Below, one piece after another: positions 1-8,960 of a stretch of 32,636 bases of DNA (positions are counted from its first letter, which is position 1; the number at the start of each line of letters is the position of its first letter). The notes below the pieces were generated by a model, which saw nothing but the letters and a program-made list of their open reading frames with translations, made no database searches and was not told the origin of the DNA. The translations under genes and the position numbers were made by a program. Location of the stretch: contig JAHEXP010000013.1 in assembly GCA_023252055.1 (NCBI GenBank), forward strand, positions 1 through 32,636, read 5' to 3'. Origin of the DNA: Coriobacteriia bacterium (lineage in GTDB: Bacteria; Actinomycetota; Coriobacteriia; Anaerosomatales; PALSA-660).

Positions 1-1
1 C

Positions 2-970
2 GTGTTCTCCGAGGCCATCGTGGCGGAGGCCGAGCGCGACGAGCGCGTGTGCGCCATCACCGCCGCGATGCCCACCGGCACAGGCCTCGACCGCTTCCGC
101 GACGCGTTCCCGGACCGCTTCTACGACGTGGGGATCGCCGAGCAGCACGCGGTGGGACTCGCCGCCGGACTCGCGCTGGGCGGAAGCCGCCCGGTGGTCG
201 CCATCTACTCGACGTTCCTTCAGCGGGCCTACGACCAGGTGATCATGGACGTCTGCTTGCAGAACCTGCCCGTCGTCTTCGCGCTCGACCGCTCCGGCCT
301 CGTGGGCGAGGACGGCCCCACACACCATGGCGTGTTCGATATGACCTACCTGCGCGCGGTGCCGAACCTGACGCTGTGCGCGCCGGCCGACGAGGCCGAG
401 CTGGTGGACATGCTGCATACCGGGCTGGCAGGCGAGGCTCCGTTCGCGATCCGCTACCCGCGCGGCAAGGGTTCGGGCGTGGCGCTGCCGCGCGAACCAT
501 CGGTGCTGGAAGCGGGACGCGCGCAGGTCAGGCGCACCGGAACCGACGTTGCGCTGCTGGCGTTCGGCCGTATGGTCGGCGTGGCGGAGCGTGCGTCGCA
601 GCTGCTCATGGAGGCCGGCGTGTCCGCGTCCGTGGTCAACATGCGCTGGATCAAGCCGCTCGACCTGGAGACGGTGGCGTGGGCGGCGCAGCGCCACGAC
701 CTTGTCGTCACCATCGAGGAGAACACCAACCTCGGCGGCGCGGGCTCAGCCGTTCTCGAGTCGCTCGCCGACATGGACATGACCACTTCGGTCATGAGCC
801 TCGGCATACCCGACTGTTTCGTCACGCACGGAGCGATGGACCGCCTGCTCTCCGACGTCCGCCTCACGCCCGAGGGCGTGCGCGACGCCGTGCTCGGCCG
901 CCTGGACCGCGTCAAGGAGAGCGAGGGCGAGCGCCATGGCCAAACGCAGAGCAGACGCCGCGCTCGTTGA
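2..970 (+). CDS. dxs: 1-deoxy-D-xylulose-5-phosphate synthase, C-terminal part (5' truncated by window)
   Basis: Protein contains PTGTGLDRFRDAFPDRFYDVGIAEQHAVGLAAGLALGGSRPVVAIYSTFLQRAYDQ and ALDRSGLVGEDGPTHHGVFD, typical of DXS transketolase domains. Confidence 0.97.
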   Translation: MFSEAIVAEAERDERVCAITAAMPTGTGLDRFRDAFPDRFYDVGIAEQHAVGLAAGLALGGSRPVVAIYSTFLQRAYDQVIMDVCLQNLPVVFALDRSGLVGEDGPTHHGVFDMTYLRAVPNLTLCAPADEAELVDMLHTGLAGEAPFAIRYPRGKGSGVALPREPSVLEAGRAQVRRTGTDVALLAFGRMVGVAERASQLLMEAGVSASVVNMRWIKPLDLETVAWAAQRHDLVVTIEENTNLGGAGSAVLESLADMDMTTSVMSLGIPDCFVTHGAMDRLLSDVRLTPEGVRDAVLGRLDRVKESEGERHGQTQSRRRAR

Positions 971-1736
971 GGCAGGGCTGTACCCGTCGCGTGAGCAGGC
1001 GAAGGCGGCGATACTCGCCGGCCGCGTGACGTTGGTCGGCTCCGGCCCGGTGGTCAAGGCCGGCGGACCCGTGCCTGACGACGCCGTGTTCGAGGTGGAG
1101 GCCGGTCCTGAGTTCGTCTCCCGCGGCGGCGTGAAACTGTCCCACGCGCTCGCGGAGTTCTGTATGGACGTCACCGGGCTGTCCGCCATCGACGTGGGCG
1201 CTTCCACCGGTGGCTTCACCGACTGCCTGTTGCAGCGGGGCGCCCTGCGCGTCACCGCGCTGGATGTCGGGTACGGTCAGCTGGCGTGGAAGCTGAGGTG
1301 CGACGAACGCGTCACCGTGATCGAACGCACGAGCATCCGCGCGGTGGACGGCCATGTCGAAGGTGCGCCGTTCGATGTGGCGGTCGTCGATGTGTCCTTC
1401 ATCGGGCTGGGCAAGGTGCTCCCATACATCCGCCCGCTGCTGAAACCGACCGGCGAAGTTGTGGCTTTGGTCAAGCCGCAGTTCGAAGCCGGTAAGGGGC
1501 GCGTGGGAAAAAAGGGTGTGGTCCGCGAGGCGTCGATCCATACGGACGTTCTGGACACGCTCGTGCGCGACGCGGCTGCCGGTGGCTTCGTGCTGGCCGA
1601 CGCCACGTGGTCGCCCATCACCGGGCCTGAGGGTAATATCGAGTTCTGGGTGAGGCTCGCGCAGAGCGGCGACCCCATGAAGGTGGATTTCGCGGCGCTC
1701 GTGGATGCCGCGCACGATGCGGTGGGAGGCAGGTAG
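936..1736 (+). CDS. tlyA: TlyA family RNA methyltransferase / hemolysin-like protein
   Basis: N-terminal S4-like MAKRRADAALVEAGLYPSREQAKAAILAGRV, then SRGGVKLSHAL and IDVGASTGGFTDCLLQRGA. Overlaps dxs by 35 nt. Confidence 0.93.
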   Translation: MAKRRADAALVEAGLYPSREQAKAAILAGRVTLVGSGPVVKAGGPVPDDAVFEVEAGPEFVSRGGVKLSHALAEFCMDVTGLSAIDVGASTGGFTDCLLQRGALRVTALDVGYGQLAWKLRCDERVTVIERTSIRAVDGHVEGAPFDVAVVDVSFIGLGKVLPYIRPLLKPTGEVVALVKPQFEAGKGRVGKKGVVREASIHTDVLDTLVRDAAAGGFVLADATWSPITGPEGNIEFWVRLAQSGDPMKVDFAALVDAAHDAVGGR

Positions 1737-1739
1737 CGG

Positions 1740-2582
1740 ATGCGGATCCATCTCGTCCCCAACGGCGACAACCCGCTCGCGTGCTCGACGGCCGCGGCGC
1801 TGGTGGCCGCTCTGCCCGCTGACGGACATACCGTTTCCGTGGCCGCCACCGACGGCGCTGCGTGCGACCTGGACGTGCAGCAGGGCTCGGCCGCCGATGC
1901 CGACCTCGTGGTCGCGCTCGGCGGCGACGGCACCGTGCTGCGCGCCGCCCACCAACTCGCGGGCGCCGATGTCCCCGTGCTCGGCGTGAACCTCGGACGG
2001 CTCGGGTTCCTGTGCGGCACCGGCGATGCCGATCCGCTCGCAGCGGTGCGTGAGGCCGCCGCGGGGGGCGGGCGCGAGGAGCGCCGCGCCACTCTGAGCG
2101 TCGCGGTGACCCTCGGCGGTCGCGATTCCGGCACGCACGAGGCGCTCAACGAGGTGTTCATCGGCCGCGGGGCCGGTGCGCGCGCGGTGGAGCTCGATGT
2201 CGCGGTCAACGGTGAGCATCTTGGGCGCTGGGTCTGCGACGGGCTCGTTGTCGCCACACCCACCGGCTCCACGGCCTATGCGCTGTCCGCCGGCGGTCCG
2301 TTCGTCTCTCCGGGGATGCGGGCGGTGATCGTGGTCCCGGTGGGGCCGCATTCGCTGTGCACGCGTCCGTTCGTGCTCGACGAGACCACGAAGGTCACCG
2401 TCACGCTGCCCGACCCCGCCCGCGCCGACGCGTGCGTGATCGTGGACGGCGACATGCTGCCGTGCCGCAGCGCGCTGGAGCGCGTGGAGGTCACGCTCGG
2501 CGCCCGCGACGTGCGCTTGCTGCGCCTCGACGGCGCCGGCTTCGCAGCATCCGTGCGCGAGACGTTCCTCTCCGGCCGATGA
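1740..2582 (+). CDS. nadK: NAD kinase
   Basis: GGDGTVLRAAH and VVATPTGSTAYALSAGGPFVSP motifs. Confidence 0.96.
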   Translation: MRIHLVPNGDNPLACSTAAALVAALPADGHTVSVAATDGAACDLDVQQGSAADADLVVALGGDGTVLRAAHQLAGADVPVLGVNLGRLGFLCGTGDADPLAAVREAAAGGGREERRATLSVAVTLGGRDSGTHEALNEVFIGRGAGARAVELDVAVNGEHLGRWVCDGLVVATPTGSTAYALSAGGPFVSPGMRAVIVVPVGPHSLCTRPFVLDETTKVTVTLPDPARADACVIVDGDMLPCRSALERVEVTLGARDVRLLRLDGAGFAASVRETFLSGR

Positions 2583-4267
2583 TGCTCGAGGAACTCCACG
2601 TACGCGACCTCGCGCTGATCGAGGAGGCCTGGCTCGAACTCGGACCGGGCATGACGGTGCTCACCGGCGAGACCGGCGCGGGCAAGACCGTGCTCGTCGG
2701 GGCCCTCAAACTGCTGCTCGGCGACCGCGCGGACGCCACGCTCGTGCGCGCCGGCGCCACCGAGGCGCTGGTGGAGGGCCGCTTCGGTGGCGCGGCCCTT
2801 GCCGGCGTGAACGCGGATGCGAACGGCGCTGACGGCGGGACCGGCGATGGCGCGGCCCCCGAGCGCACCGCGCGCAGGCGTGTGAGTGCGGACGGCCGCA
2901 GCCGCTGTTACCTCGACGGCGAGATGGCCACGGTCGGTACGCTCGCCGACGAGCTCGGGCCCCTCGTGGACCTCCACGGTCAGCACGACCATCAGGAACT
3001 CCTGCGCGTCGCCACGCACGCCGGCCTGCTGGACCGGTTCGCGGGTGCGGCGCCGCTGCTCGAAGCGTACCGGGCCGCGTTCCGCGTGCATGCGGAGGCC
3101 GCTGCGGCGCTCGCGCGTCTGCAAGCGGCACTCGGTGACCGCGAACGACGGGTCGAGGCGCTGCAGGCGCTCGTCGACGAGATCGACCGCGTCGCTCCGG
3201 AGCCGGGGGAGGACGAGGCGATCGCCGCCCGCCTGCCGCGACTCCGGCACGGTGAGAAGCTCGCGGCCGCCTCCTCAGCCGCGCACCGCTCCATCTCGGA
3301 GGATGAGGGCGCCGCCGATCGGCTCGCCGACGCGCTCAGCGCGCTCACGCGCGTGCACGGCATCGACCCGGTGCTCGACGAGATGACCACAGCTCTTGGG
3401 AGTGTGGATGCCGCGCTCGGAACGGCGGTCATCCGTCTTCGCGACTACGGCGAGGGCGTCGACTACGACCCGGTCGCGCTCGAGGAGGCTGAGGCCCGCT
3501 CCGCGGCGCTGTCGGTCCTCAAGCGCTCCCACGGCCCCTCGCTCGACGACGTGATCGCAGCGCGCGAAGACGCCGCCGCGGAGCTGGAGACGCTCGGCGC
3601 CGGCGAAGCCGGCCTCAGCGCAGCGCGCTCCGCGGTCGTGGAGGCGGACGGCGCGCTCACCGCTGCCGCGACCGCACTGTCCTCCGCGCGCGCCGCCGCC
3701 TCCGCCTCCTTCGAGGAGCGCCTGGCCGAGGCGGCCCGCGACCTCGCGATGCCCCACGCGCGGTTCGTGGCGTCGCTGACTCAGCTTCCCCGCGAGTCCT
3801 GGACCGCAGACGGTCCCGAGAAGGTGGAGTTCCTGTACGCGCCGGCTTCCGGGGAACCCGCGCGGCAGCTGGCGCGCATCGCGTCCGGCGGCGAGGTGTC
3901 GCGCGTGATGCTGGCGCTCAAGAGTGTGCTCGGCGCCGCCGACACGGTGCCGGTGCTCGTGTTCGACGAGATCGACGCCGGGATCGGCGGGGCCACCGCG
4001 CTCGCGGTGGGGCGCCGCCTCAAATCGCTGGCGCAGCGGCGTCAGGTGCTCGTGATCACGCACCTCGCGCAGGTGGCCGCGTTCGCGGACGCGCAGCTCG
4101 TGGTTGAGAAGTCCGAGGAGGCGGGACGTGTGCACACGAGTGTGCACACCGTGACCGGCGACGACCGGGTCGCGGAGATCGCCCGCATGCTCGCCGGTTC
4201 CGCGAGCGCCGCATCGCTCGCGCACGCCCGCGAGTTGCTCGCCGAGGTTGGCCCACCGGCCGTCTGA
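2579..4267 (+). CDS. recN: DNA repair protein RecN
   Basis: Listed ORF begins at 2357, but the natural start is ATG 2579 (or 2582), overlapping the nadK TGA. MLEELHVRDLALIEEAWLELGPGMTVLTGETGAGKTVLVGALKLLLGDRAD, LDGEMATVGTLADELGPLVDLHGQHDHQELL, ASGGEVSRVMLALKSVLG, VLVFDEIDAGIGG. Confidence 0.96.
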   Translation: MMLEELHVRDLALIEEAWLELGPGMTVLTGETGAGKTVLVGALKLLLGDRADATLVRAGATEALVEGRFGGAALAGVNADANGADGGTGDGAAPERTARRRVSADGRSRCYLDGEMATVGTLADELGPLVDLHGQHDHQELLRVATHAGLLDRFAGAAPLLEAYRAAFRVHAEAAAALARLQAALGDRERRVEALQALVDEIDRVAPEPGEDEAIAARLPRLRHGEKLAAASSAAHRSISEDEGAADRLADALSALTRVHGIDPVLDEMTTALGSVDAALGTAVIRLRDYGEGVDYDPVALEEAEARSAALSVLKRSHGPSLDDVIAAREDAAAELETLGAGEAGLSAARSAVVEADGALTAAATALSSARAAASASFEERLAEAARDLAMPHARFVASLTQLPRESWTADGPEKVEFLYAPASGEPARQLARIASGGEVSRVMLALKSVLGAADTVPVLVFDEIDAGIGGATALAVGRRLKSLAQRRQVLVITHLAQVAAFADAQLVVEKSEEAGRVHTSVHTVTGDDRVAEIARMLAGSASAASLAHARELLAEVGPPAV

Positions 4268-4273
4268 TAGACT
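4268..4273 (+). promoter_or_regulatory. Putative extended -10 element (TGA-TAGACT) upstream of the steA-like gene
   Basis: TGATAGACT directly after the recN stop, about 69 nt before the ATG at 4342. No convincing -35. Confidence 0.3.
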
Positions 4274-4341
4274 CGGCTGCGGGGGAGCGGGCCTTGCGCT
4301 CAGGCGAGGCGCACCTCCTTTTCGTGTGACGGAAGGACCTC

Positions 4342-5463
4342 ATGCGTCATCAAGGCATCGCGCGCCTCGACAAGCGCACCAAGGACCTGGCCAAGCGGCT
4401 CGGACCTTCGGACATCGCGATCATCGACCACGCCGACATGGACCGCGTGAGCGCCGAAGGGCTGCTCGCCACCGGTGTCGAGGTCGTCATCAACGCCGCC
4501 CGCTCGATCACCGGCGCATACCCGAACCTCGGCCCTCTGCTGCTGACCCGCGGCGGCGTCACGCTCGTGGACGCGGTGGGCCCGGAGATCTTCGACATCG
4601 TGCGTGAAGGTCAGGCGATCGAAGTCAACGGGGGCGACATCCTCATCGACGGCGAGGTCGTCGCCAGCGGGACGCGCATGACGGTGGAGTCCGTCGAGCG
4701 TTCGATGGAGGACGCGAAGGCCGGCATCGGCGAGCAACTCGACGCGTTCGCACGCAACACCATCGAGTACCTCGAGAAGGAGAAGGCGCTCCTCACCGAA
4801 GGCACCGGCATCCCCACCGTCCGCACCGACCTTCACCACAAGCACGTCATGGTGGTCGTGCGCGGTTACGACTACAAGGCGGACCTCAACACGCTCAAGC
4901 CGTACGTCCAGGAGATGCGGCCGGTGCTGGTGGGCGTCGACGGCGGCGCCGACGCGATACTGGAGGCCGGCTTCAAGCCCGACATCATCATCGGCGACAT
5001 GGACTCGGTGACCGACAAGGCGCTGCGCAGCGGCGCCGAGCTCATCGTCCACGCGTATCCCGACGGTCGCGCGCCCGGCATGGAGCGGTTGCAGGAGCTC
5101 GGTCTGGGCGGGACCACCTGGCCGCTCGCCGCCACCTCCGAGGACCTCGCGCTCCTGCTGGCCTACGAGAGCGGGGCGGACCTCATCGTCGCCGTCGGCA
5201 CGCACGCCAACCTCATCGAGTACCTCGACAAGGGCCGCAAGGGCATGGCCTCGAGCTTCCTCGTGCGCTTGAAGGTCGGCCCGCGTCTGGTCGACGCCAA
5301 GGGCGTGAGCAAGCTCTACCGTGCGGCGCCCGGCGTGAAGGACCTGTCGTTCATCGTGGGTGCGGCGCTCGTGCTCCTGACCGTCATCATCACGATCTCA
5401 CCGGCCGTGCGCAGCGCTTTGAGCCTCGTGTTGCTGCGCATCCGTTCCCTGATCGGCATCTAA
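4342..5463 (+). CDS. SteA-like (COG4825-type) thiamin-pyrophosphokinase-like protein with C-terminal TM segment
   Basis: VLVGVDGGADAILEAGFKPDIIIGDMDSVTD, TSEDLALLLAYESGADLIVAVGTH, and C-terminal hydrophobic LSFIVGAALVLLTVIITISPAV. Upstream GGAAGGA Shine-Dalgarno. Confidence 0.88.
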   Translation: MRHQGIARLDKRTKDLAKRLGPSDIAIIDHADMDRVSAEGLLATGVEVVINAARSITGAYPNLGPLLLTRGGVTLVDAVGPEIFDIVREGQAIEVNGGDILIDGEVVASGTRMTVESVERSMEDAKAGIGEQLDAFARNTIEYLEKEKALLTEGTGIPTVRTDLHHKHVMVVVRGYDYKADLNTLKPYVQEMRPVLVGVDGGADAILEAGFKPDIIIGDMDSVTDKALRSGAELIVHAYPDGRAPGMERLQELGLGGTTWPLAATSEDLALLLAYESGADLIVAVGTHANLIEYLDKGRKGMASSFLVRLKVGPRLVDAKGVSKLYRAAPGVKDLSFIVGAALVLLTVIITISPAVRSALSLVLLRIRSLIGI

Positions 5464-5482
5464 GGAAGGTCGAACACAGACC

Positions 5483-6349
5483 ATGTACAACCTCCGCTAC
5501 CACATCGCTTCGCTCGTCGCCGTGTTCCTCGCGCTGGCCATGGGTCTGCTGCTGGGCACCATCGTGGTGGAGCGCGGCGTCCTGAGCGACCAGCAGACCA
5601 CCCTCGTCGCGGGCCTGCAGAAGGACTTCGATCAGATCCGGCAGGAGAGCGCGGCGCTCAAGGCCACCAACGACACCCTGGGCGCGTTCACCGCCGAGGC
5701 CGCGCCGCGCATCACAGACGGAGCCCTTACCGGCAGCACCGTGCTCGTCATCGCATCGCCGGACTCCGGCGACACCGTGACCAACGTCACCTCGGCGGTC
5801 CGTGTCGCGGGCGGACGCGCCGCGGTCGCCACGTTCAGCACCGCTGGACTCTCGCTCGACGACGCGGACGTGCAGGCGGCGGCCGCGAAGGCGCTCGCTG
5901 TTCCCGCCACCTCGTTGGACGCGACCGCAGTCATCGCCGCGCTCGTCCGGGAGTGGACGACCGCCGGCGACCCTCGCGTCCTCACCAAGGCGCTCACCGC
6001 TTCCGCGGGGCTCAAGCTCACCGGACTGCCGGCGACGGCCACCGTCGACGCGGTCGCTGTCACTGCGGCGTTCGACGGCCAGCCGGACCCTGCAGCGTTC
6101 GCTCTGGCGTCCGCCCTGGTCGCGGGCACCACCCGGCCCGCTCTGGGCGTCGAGAGCACGAAGCACGCCGACGGGACCGCGGTCGCAGCGAAGGCGGCAG
6201 GGCTGTCGGGTGTGGACGACATCGACACCCCCATCGGGGCGGTATCGATGGTGTGGGTGCTGAGCGCCAGGGCCAAGGGGCTCTACGGTGTGGGCTCAAC
6301 GGTGGATGCGGCGTATCCCTCGCCGCTGTTCCCGGCGCCGCAGCAGTAA
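5483..6349 (+). CDS. SteB/MctB-like (DUF3186, 'copper transporter' family) membrane protein
   Basis: MYNLRYHIASLVAVFLALAMGLLLGTIVVERGVLSDQQTTLVAGLQKDFDQIRQE: N-terminal TM plus coiled coil, directly downstream of the SteA-like gene. Confidence 0.85.
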   Translation: MYNLRYHIASLVAVFLALAMGLLLGTIVVERGVLSDQQTTLVAGLQKDFDQIRQESAALKATNDTLGAFTAEAAPRITDGALTGSTVLVIASPDSGDTVTNVTSAVRVAGGRAAVATFSTAGLSLDDADVQAAAAKALAVPATSLDATAVIAALVREWTTAGDPRVLTKALTASAGLKLTGLPATATVDAVAVTAAFDGQPDPAAFALASALVAGTTRPALGVESTKHADGTAVAAKAAGLSGVDDIDTPIGAVSMVWVLSARAKGLYGVGSTVDAAYPSPLFPAPQQ

Positions 6350-6406
6350 CAGGGACCGTCCACCCGGCTTCACGCCGGCGGCGATCACGTCCACCGCGCG
6401 CAAGTT

Positions 6407-7102
6407 CTAGCGGCGCGGCTCCATCGCGAGGCGCACGAGCGCTCGCGCCACGTGCGAGAACTGCCGCCCGCGATGCGCGAACCCGGCTGCGTCGCGCCCG
6501 GTGGCGTCGTGCGCCATCGTCGTGGTGACCTCGGTCACACACAGCCCCGCCCTGAGCGCGCGGACGGAGAGCGCCACCTCCACGCCGTAGCCGAACGCGA
6601 ACGGCGTCACGCGTTCCCAGCATGCGCGCGTCATCGCGCGCTGGCCCGAAAGGGGAGCGGTGGCCGCGAACGCGCGGCCTGCGCGCCCGCCGAGCGTCCG
6701 GATGCCGAACCGGGCCAGCCCTTTGACGAGCCCGAACCCCGCCTTGATCTTCGGCCGCGGGAACGCCGCGATCGTCATGTCCGCATCTCCGCGCAGCACC
6801 GGCTCCAGCAGGAGCGCGCCTTGCGAGGCGGTCTCGCCCAGATCGCCGTCGAGCATCAGCAGCACGTCGGCGTCTTCGCGGACGCGCGCGAGACCCTCGT
6901 CGAGCGCCGCGCCCTTGCCGACGTTCGTGAGCAGGCGCAGCACCTCCGCGCCCGCCTCCTTGGCGAGCTCACCGGTGCCGTCGCTCGACGCGTCGTCCAC
7001 GACGAACACGCGATCCACCCCGGGGATTGCGCGCGCTGCGGTCACGGTGGCGACGATCCTGCCCGCCTCGTCGTGGGCGGGGATGAGTGCGACGACCGTC
7101 AT
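6407..7102 (-). CDS. Family 2 glycosyltransferase
   Basis: MTVVALIPAHDEAGRIVATVTAARAIPGVDRVFVVDDASSDGT...NVGKGAALDEGL...DVLLMLDGDL. Start overlaps the murJ stop (ATGA). Confidence 0.93.
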   Translation of the reverse strand: MTVVALIPAHDEAGRIVATVTAARAIPGVDRVFVVDDASSDGTGELAKEAGAEVLRLLTNVGKGAALDEGLARVREDADVLLMLDGDLGETASQGALLLEPVLRGDADMTIAAFPRPKIKAGFGLVKGLARFGIRTLGGRAGRAFAATAPLSGQRAMTRACWERVTPFAFGYGVEVALSVRALRAGLCVTEVTTTMAHDATGRDAAGFAHRGRQFSHVARALVRLAMEPRR

Positions 7103-8685
7103 GAGCTCCTCCGGGGCGAAAGCCGGCCTGCGACGCGCCGGATCAGGTTGTCGACGTAACTGACCTCATCGATCCGCAGGAGGTGCAGCGCACCGTACGA
7201 GACGGACAGGCCTACAGCGGATCCCAGTACGACGCGCAGGATGTTGCCACCTGCTCCGGTTCCGAGGCCGGAGGTGGCGAGCAGCACCGCCCACGCCGCC
7301 AGCCCGCCCGCGACCGCGCCCGCCAGCGAGCGCATCCAGCCGTCGAGCACGTGCCCGAAACCGAATCCGCCGATGCGCTTGCGCAAGATGACGAGTAGCA
7401 CCGTGAGGAACAGTGCGAAGAAGACCGTGTCGGCCAGCGGGATGCCCACCAGCGCGTACGGGCCGGCCAGCACCTTGGGCAGCAGCCAGTACAGGCCCAC
7501 CTGGACGAAGGTGAGCACGAGGTTCCAGATCGCCGGCGTCTTCGTGTCCTGCAGCGCGGTGAATGCGCGCATGACCAGCATGAACGACGAGAAGAAGAAG
7601 AGCCCTGCGGCCCACCCTGCGAGGCACGCGGTCACCAGCGGGATCGCGCTCGCCGGGAACTTGCCGAAGCGGTAGAGCGACACGAGCGGCGTGCCGAGCG
7701 CCAGCAGCATCGCAGCGCTCGGCAGGATGAGCAGCGACATCGCCCGCAGCCCGCGCGAGAAGTAGGTCTTGAACGCATCCCAGTCACGACGCGAGGCGGT
7801 GTCGGACAGTTCGGGGAACACCGCCGTGAGGTAGCTCACGGCCAGCACGCCGAACGGGAGCTGGTACCACATCCACGCGTACTGGAGCGCCGCCGCACCG
7901 TCGCGCATGGCGGAGGTCGCGAACGCGTTGCGGAAGCTCAGCCCCACCATGTTGACCGCCACGTACACGAGCAGCCACGCGCCCTTCCGCATCATCGTCC
8001 GCAGAGAGGGATCCTTCAGGTCCAGACTCCACGAGAACCGGAATCCGAGCCTGAGCAGCGCGGGTACCTGCGCGACGAACAGCGCGACCACGCCGAGCGT
8101 GGTTCCCACGCCCAGCGCGACGATCGCGAGCTGCGGGTTGGAGTCCCGCAGCGGCAGGTAGAAGCCCAGCAGCACGACCACGACCACCACGTTGTTGAAC
8201 AGCGGCGCCAGGGCCGACGCGAAGAACTTCCGGTACGAGTTGAGTACGCCCGTGGTGAGTGCGACGAACGCGTAGAAGATGATCTGCACGGCGAAGAACC
8301 GGAAGAGGTAGACGGCCAGCTGCGCGTCCGCCGAGGAGACGGTGAACGTCTGGGTGCGCACGAACGGCTCGGGGAAGAGCGTCCCGATGAGCGCGACGGT
8401 GCCGAGCACCAGCAGGAACAGCGAGAACAGTGTGTTCGCAAGCTTGAACGCGGCGGACTCGCCCTGCTCGTTGCGCTTCTCCATGAAGAGCGGGATGAAC
8501 AGCGAGGACAACACGCCGCCCGCCACGAGCTCGTAGATCATGTTGGGGATGTTGTTCGAGATGTTGAAAGCCGAGGCGATCGGGATCGCGCCGTGCGCGG
8601 TCAGCGACACGCCGAGGGCGACCGCCATGGCCCACTGCCGGGCGAATCCGGTGAGGCGCGACAGGATCGTGCCCGCCGACATCAC
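7099..8685 (-). CDS. murJ: MurJ-like lipid II flippase (MviN/MATE-like)
   Basis: Polytopic protein: MSAGTILSRLTGFARQWAMAVALG, AFNISNNIPNMIYELVAGGVLSSLFIPLFMEKRN, ALQDTKTPAIWNLV. Confidence 0.93.
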   Translation of the reverse strand: MMSAGTILSRLTGFARQWAMAVALGVSLTAHGAIPIASAFNISNNIPNMIYELVAGGVLSSLFIPLFMEKRNEQGESAAFKLANTLFSLFLLVLGTVALIGTLFPEPFVRTQTFTVSSADAQLAVYLFRFFAVQIIFYAFVALTTGVLNSYRKFFASALAPLFNNVVVVVVLLGFYLPLRDSNPQLAIVALGVGTTLGVVALFVAQVPALLRLGFRFSWSLDLKDPSLRTMMRKGAWLLVYVAVNMVGLSFRNAFATSAMRDGAAALQYAWMWYQLPFGVLAVSYLTAVFPELSDTASRRDWDAFKTYFSRGLRAMSLLILPSAAMLLALGTPLVSLYRFGKFPASAIPLVTACLAGWAAGLFFFSSFMLVMRAFTALQDTKTPAIWNLVLTFVQVGLYWLLPKVLAGPYALVGIPLADTVFFALFLTVLLVILRKRIGGFGFGHVLDGWMRSLAGAVAGGLAAWAVLLATSGLGTGAGGNILRVVLGSAVGLSVSYGALHLLRIDEVSYVDNLIRRVAGRLSPRRSS

Positions 8686-8960
8686 GGCCGTCGATCGTGC
8701 GAGGGAGCGCTGCGGAGCGGCCAGTTGAGGTCTCCAAGGGCGTGGGGGTCTTCGTCCGCACAGATTCTAGACCAGCGACGGTGCATGCCGTCGTCGCGAT
8801 GCCCGGGCGTGACCGAACCGTCACGCGCTGCCGAGGATGCATCGTATATACTTCGAGTCGGGCGCCGCGCTCGCGAAGGTCCCAGTCATCGATGTGAGCG
8901 CAACAGCCGGAACGCCCCTTCGCGGTAGGCGTTGATACCACTAAAGGGAAGCGGGACGGA

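Noticed and set aside
912-2351. 479-aa antisense ORF across tlyA/nadK
   Set aside because: His/Arg/Gly-rich shadow ORF opposite clear housekeeping genes, no motif and no SD/promoter evidence.
8776-8793. Inverted repeat CGACGG-TGCATG-CCGTCG in the murJ / AP-like divergent intergenic region
   Set aside because: Only a 6-bp stem in GC-rich sequence; could be an operator but chance is equally likely.
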